Assembly: GCF_900199455.1 (NCBI RefSeq) | Contig: NZ_FZQR01000007.1 | Location: forward strand, 186,001-250,000 | Reading direction: 5' to 3' | Source: Mesorhizobium carmichaelinearum | GTDB lineage: Bacteria; Pseudomonadota; Alphaproteobacteria; Rhizobiales; Rhizobiaceae | DNA: 64,000 nt | Shown here: piece by piece, positions 61,107 to 64,000 of the stretch | How positions within the stretch are numbered: position 1 is the stretch's first letter | Layout of the letters: the number at the start of each line of letters is the position of its first letter | The notes under the pieces: generated by a model | The model's input: the letters and a program-made list of their open reading frames with translations, nothing else | Told to the model about the DNA's origin: nothing | The model's database searches: none | Program-made: the position numbers and the translations under genes

Positions 61107-61892
61107 TCAGATCCTCGCCACGATGCGATCTGTGACAGCATCGATTGACGCGATGACCGCACGTAGCCGCGCGATCTCGGATGGTGGCAGGATCGGAAGG
61201 GCCCGCTCATGGTCGAGGGCGGCAATGTCCTGGGCCGCATATTCCCAGCCGCCCACATAGTGCATCGCCCGATTAAACTCTTCGGGGCTCCTTCCCTGCA
61301 GGTCGAGGACCGGCTTTGTCGGCCTCTTGCCCTGCTCGGCCAAAGCGGTAACTGTCGGCGGGTTCGAACTCTCGACCTGTTGCTCGAATTCTTCCGCAGG
61401 GACGTTGGCGACCCGGATGGCCTGCTTCGTTTGGTGCGGCGACATGCCGGCGTCACGAGCCGCTTCAGTGCGCGTCACTTCGGGTGGGCGGCTACCCGAA
61501 GTTGCGAGGTCGTTTCGTGCGCCCTGCTGAGACTCGATCTGCTTGAGAAGTTCCCCGGCCCGGCGGATGGCGCGATCGCGGATGCGCACGGCCATTTTCA
61601 TTAGCCCGCTGTCGTTCGCCTGCTTAGCGTAGGACGCGAGCGCAGCGGCCTTATCGGCCCAATCCTGGCATTCATCCAACTGAGCGCAGTTCGCAAGCGC
61701 CGTCCTGGCGCTCGCATAGCTCTGCGGGAGACGCGCCATACTGATGGCTGTCGATGCCGTTGATTTCGCGCCCGCGGCATCTTGCCCAAGCGCGTTCGGA
61801 TGGCTATTTTCGCAACTGTTCGAGCCGCCAAGCTGAACAATTTCTCGAGCCGCCGGTGTCGCCAGCACCGGCGGTTTTGCGTTGTGGGACAT
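61107..61892 (-). CDS. Phage/plasmid protein with repeated helical core (261 aa)
   Basis: 261 residues. N-terminal low-complexity region, then YASARTALANCAQLDECQDWADKAAALASYAKQANDSGLMKMAVRIRDRAIRRAGELLKQIE, a pattern repeatedly found in alphaproteobacterial phages and plasmids (YAKQA..., IR.RA.RR.GELL). SPHQTKQAIRVANVPAEEFEQQVE looks ParB/HTH-like. C-terminus ends VIASIDAVTDRIVARI. Function unknown, likely DNA-binding. 6 bases behind the HTH gene, 3 bases before the 154-residue gene. Confidence 0.7.
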   Translation of the reverse strand: MSHNAKPPVLATPAAREIVQLGGSNSCENSHPNALGQDAAGAKSTASTAISMARLPQSYASARTALANCAQLDECQDWADKAAALASYAKQANDSGLMKMAVRIRDRAIRRAGELLKQIESQQGARNDLATSGSRPPEVTRTEAARDAGMSPHQTKQAIRVANVPAEEFEQQVESSNPPTVTALAEQGKRPTKPVLDLQGRSPEEFNRAMHYVGGWEYAAQDIAALDHERALPILPPSEIARLRAVIASIDAVTDRIVARI

Positions 61893-61898
61893 GGAGGA

Positions 61899-62105
61899 TC
61901 ACGCGGCCTCCGTATCCAGCAGGTCGGCGAAATGCCGACGCAAGGCCGAGCGGGTCGTAACCCATCGGCTGTCGAGCTTCCTGGCAGGGATCCTACCTTT
62001 CTCCAAAAGCCGGGAGGCGGTACGCTCGCTCAGGCCCAGGGTGCGCCCGATGGCCGCGGCGCCCAGAATGAGGTCGAGTTCAGGCGAAGTCGTGTCGTGC
62101 TGCAT
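61899..62105 (-). CDS. Small HTH (excisionase/MerR-like) protein
   Basis: 68 residues. LDLILGAAAIGRTLGLSERTASRLLEKGRIPARKLDSRWVTTRSALRRHFADLL is a helix-turn-helix of the Xis/AlpA-type. First gene of the 62105-59395 operon, so it may act as its activator or as an excisionase-like factor. The promoter candidate at 62339 lies about 230 bases upstream. Confidence 0.78.
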   Translation of the reverse strand: MQHDTTSPELDLILGAAAIGRTLGLSERTASRLLEKGRIPARKLDSRWVTTRSALRRHFADLLDTEAA

Positions 62106-62543
62106 CGTAAAACATCCCTAACGACGAGCGGCCCGGGAGTCTTGCCCGGGTCGCTGGTGGGGGATGCTTGAAGCGGATGCCTGGAACGCTTGTCGGGCTA
62201 AGCCGTCGCCGATTGGGCCCGGAGCGTTCGGGAAGGGGTCCGCGAGGGGCGTCCTTATCGAACACGGCTTCTTCCCCGGGAGGCTCCCGTGACGCGACGG
62301 CACCCAGGGCGTGTCCGGAGGAAGGACCGCATGGGGGAATGTAGGAACACGCAGCGCTTCGTGCAAGGAATTCGCGGCGTTTCAGCACAAACTTTCGAGC
62401 CGGCCATGGAAGCTTCTGGGAGTGCGGAAATGAGGCTGCACAGCCCCGCTTATTCGCCAAAAATTCGACGCATGGCGCGAATGATCCGCTAAGGTGCTGT
62501 TTTAATTGCGTTCACTGGAACTGAGGAGCACTCTGTTTGCGCC
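62106..62543. promoter_or_regulatory. Long leader and promoter of the replication-like operon
   Basis: No gene is supported in this 438-bp stretch. On the minus strand TTGCAC (62361-62366) and TACATT (62339-62344) are 17 bases apart and may be the operon promoter, giving a leader of about 230 bases. The leader contains a CCCGGG-AGTCTTG-CCCGGG hairpin (62126-62145) and further GC-rich inverted repeats. Confidence 0.35.
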
Positions 62544-62717
62544 TTAGCCGGGCGTGGACGCGGGAGTTCCGGCACCAGCCGGGTTGTCAGAATTCTTCTT
62601 CCAGTACTGCTGCTGGCGCTTGAAGCTCTTGTTGGCCTCGGGGGCGAAAGCGTCTAACCAGCCTTGCGTTTGTAGCCTGGTCGCCCGATAGTCCGCGTCG
62701 GGGTGCGTTGCGAGTGA
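62544..62717 (-). pseudogene. Startless gene remnant
   Basis: A 57-codon open frame with no usual start codon begins after a TGA and reads HPDADYRATRLQTQGWLDAF then APEANKSFKRQQQYWKKN and a Thr/Pro tail. Residue use looks like a real small protein (Gln/Lys/Trp-rich helix). Either the 5' part was lost where the zinc-ribbon gene begins on the other strand, or initiation is unusual. Confidence 0.25.
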
Positions 62718-62719
62718 TC

Positions 62720-62938
62720 ATGGTCGGCGAGTACCTGGACCATCTCTTGGAGTGCCCATATTGCGGCACGATCCGGCTGCAGATTCCGAAAGGCGCCCAA
62801 CCCTCAACACCGATCAACTGCGCCGATTGCGGCGAGTATCTTGGCACATGGGATGAACTTCAGACTGATTTCGAGCGCCAAGGTGGAAACAGCGGGGTGT
62901 TCCGCCTGGAAAAGGGGCGCATCCGAAAGCTCGATTGA
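62720..62938 (+). CDS. Small zinc-ribbon protein (72 aa)
   Basis: 72 residues. ECPYCGTIRLQIPKGAQPSTPINCADCGEYLGTWDELQTDFERQGGNSGVFRLEKGRIRKLD has the paired Cys-x-x-Cys of a zinc ribbon (CPYC, CADC). DNA- or RNA-contacting in similar phage proteins; no definite role. ATG or a GTG six bases upstream; ribosome site weak. It is on the opposite strand to the adjacent replication operon. Confidence 0.6.
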   Translation: MVGEYLDHLLECPYCGTIRLQIPKGAQPSTPINCADCGEYLGTWDELQTDFERQGGNSGVFRLEKGRIRKLD

Positions 62939-63079
62939 GAGGCAGTCAAATTTCAACCTGAGACACTCCCCGGGTCGGCGAGGAACTGGTCCATCACCCC
63001 GCGCTCGAAGGCGAGCGCCAGGTAAGAGTTCATCCCCCGCCAACCGGTATCTGCGCAAATCTGGCCTGGACTGGCTTGG

Positions 63080-63712
63080 CTAGCTGACAGGCAACCCTCC
63101 CTTACGGGCAATGCGGGCAATATCGCCCATGACCCAGTCGAGATCGCTGCCATCGAACTCCCAGACCCGGTGCACTCGCGCCTTCGCGGCAAGATCTTCG
63201 AAGGTGTGCGCACGGCACCGGATGACCCGATCGGCTGCGGCCGAAACGCGGCCGTGCTGGCCCTGATAGGCCCGATCGATCTTGGTGAAACCGGTCCGCC
63301 GCCGAATAGCCCATTCGGCTTTGTTGTAGGCCCGGATGGCCTCGTCGAATTCGAGGCGCCCAGGAAAACGCCATTCAGGCATTTCGGCGACAGTTATCTT
63401 CCGCCAGGCTTCTAACTCGGCCGCGGTATGCTCACGCATTACCGGTTTGACCAGTTTGGCGCGCTCTTCAAAGTACCGGCGCTCCGCAGCGGCGTGATCC
63501 GGCTCCATGGCCCGAAGCTTGTTCCATTCGAGATAGAAGGCTGCCTCGAGACCGGGAAGCTTGCTGGACGGCTGATCAGACGTGGCGTGAGCGTGAGGCG
63601 CTACCGCAAGAGCAACGGCAGCGGTTGAAGCAGCCGCGAGACCGAGAAGCAGGCGGCGGCGGTTGACATCGGGCATACCTTCGGCGGCTGCCCGAACAGT
63701 GGTGTTCGGCAT
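63080..63712 (-). CDS. Tat-exported hypothetical protein
   Basis: 210 residues, ATG at 63712 with AGGAG upstream. Twin-arginine signal RRRLLLGLAAASTAAVALAVAPHAHA (residues 18-43). Mature part is helical and charged (EAAFYLEWNKLRAMEPDHAAAERRYFEERAKLVKPVMREHTAAELEAWRKITVAEMPEWRFPGR...). The pattern is recurrent in rhizobial prophages as hypothetical. Its start lies beside the repressor control region, so it is probably the first gene repressed in the prophage state. Confidence 0.65.
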   Translation of the reverse strand: MPNTTVRAAAEGMPDVNRRRLLLGLAAASTAAVALAVAPHAHATSDQPSSKLPGLEAAFYLEWNKLRAMEPDHAAAERRYFEERAKLVKPVMREHTAAELEAWRKITVAEMPEWRFPGRLEFDEAIRAYNKAEWAIRRRTGFTKIDRAYQGQHGRVSAAADRVIRCRAHTFEDLAAKARVHRVWEFDGSDLDWVMGDIARIARKGGLPVS

Positions 63713-63725
63713 TGCTCTAGCTCCT

Positions 63726-63815
63726 ACTTGGGTTTGGCACCCCATTTGCGGGGTAATTTAACCATGGGGGCGTTTGCCTCTTGTGTCAACATCTTTCTGT
63801 GTATAAAACCCAAGT
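63726..63815. promoter_or_regulatory. Repressor control region with 10-bp inverted repeat
   Basis: ACTTGGGTTT (63726-63735) near the minus-strand gene start and AAACCCAAGT (63806-63815) near the XRE gene start are perfect inverted copies 70 bases apart. CCCC-ATTTGC-GGGG (63739-63752) lies between them. This suits cooperative or looped binding of a repressor to two promoters. Confidence 0.5.
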
Positions 63816-63834
63816 ATCGATATGAGGAGAACAA

Positions 63835-64000
63835 ATGCCAGTCACCGGGAACCAGATCAAGGCCGCTCGCGCGCTTGCCGGGATGGATCAGAAACAGCTT
63901 GCCGAGGCCGCTCGCGTCGGCATCAACACCATTCGAAACTTCGAGGGCTGGAACGACCAGATAGTGCGCGGCCGGCTCGACACGATGAACAATATCTACG
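63835..64000 (+). CDS. XRE-family repressor (truncated by window edge)
   Basis: 55 codons present. PVTGNQIKAARALAGMDQKQLAEAARVGINTIRNFEGWNDQIVRG is an XRE helix-turn-helix close to phage and ICE repressors of alphaproteobacteria. AGGAG precedes the ATG at 63835. Divergent from the Tat-protein gene, with the inverted repeat between. It probably controls the element and autoregulates. Confidence 0.75.
   Translation, partial: MPVTGNQIKAARALAGMDQKQLAEAARVGINTIRNFEGWNDQIVRGRLDTMNNIY

Overview
The window is high-GC alphaproteobacterial chromosome. Gene families and gene order (tkt-gap-pgk-fba with divergent DUF4164-zapA, rpoH next to rluD, trcR/DUF1013, DUF465, DUF1127 and DUF1192 small proteins) point to the Rhizobiales, most likely Mesorhizobium or a close relative. 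Names rest on reading the proteins by eye; no database search was possible.

Region by region. 1-7 kb: a truncated Tat-signal gene, a divergent IclR regulator with palindromic upstream DNA, two small DUF465 proteins, an AT-rich membrane-protein gene, ispG (isoprenoid synthesis), a lytic transglycosylase, a sterol-desaturase-like hydroxylase and a Stf0-type sulfotransferase. 7-9.4 kb: a hybrid histidine kinase with two receiver domains. 9.4-20 kb: a sugar-acid catabolic locus. It has a kinase/dehydrogenase operon, a D-2-hydroxyacid dehydrogenase, an L-idonate 5-dehydrogenase, a LacI regulator, a ribose-type ABC importer and an SMP-30 lactonase. Three related 16-bp palindromes (12001, 14124, 18958) tie them into one probable regulon: uptake, lactone opening, oxidation to a keto acid, reduction to gluconate, phosphorylation.

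20-36 kb: housekeeping and small regulatory units: ispA, mtgA, rpmF, GlcG-like protein, HxlR and ArsR regulators beside hydrolase, GST and SRPBCC genes, an MFS transporter, a quinone oxidoreductase, trcR, and a WYL regulator followed by genes carrying a shared CTCCTGACAG inverted repeat. Three long hairpin repeats (21.0, 21.9 and 30.0 kb) share a core but have unrelated, self-complementary arms. 36-50.7 kb: central carbon metabolism (fba, pgk, gap, tkt) with a K+/H+ antiporter inside the cluster, zapA with a possible 6S RNA behind it, 1-Cys peroxiredoxin, a sulfur-type metallo-beta-lactamase, rpoH and rluD.

50.7-64 kb: accessory DNA beginning at tRNA-Glu(CTC). Directly after the tRNA comes a compact, translationally coupled four-gene cassette of unrecognised proteins with lower GC. 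Then follows a mostly minus-strand phage/plasmid-like module: nuclease with Excalibur motif, terminase-small-subunit-like protein, ribbon-helix-helix protein, DUF2493, DUF6074, a replication-like protein with an internal triple repeat, SSB, HTH proteins, and at the window edge a divergent XRE repressor with a 10-bp inverted repeat across the control region. No integrase, large terminase or structural gene is visible, so it is either an incomplete element or one that continues past 64 kb.
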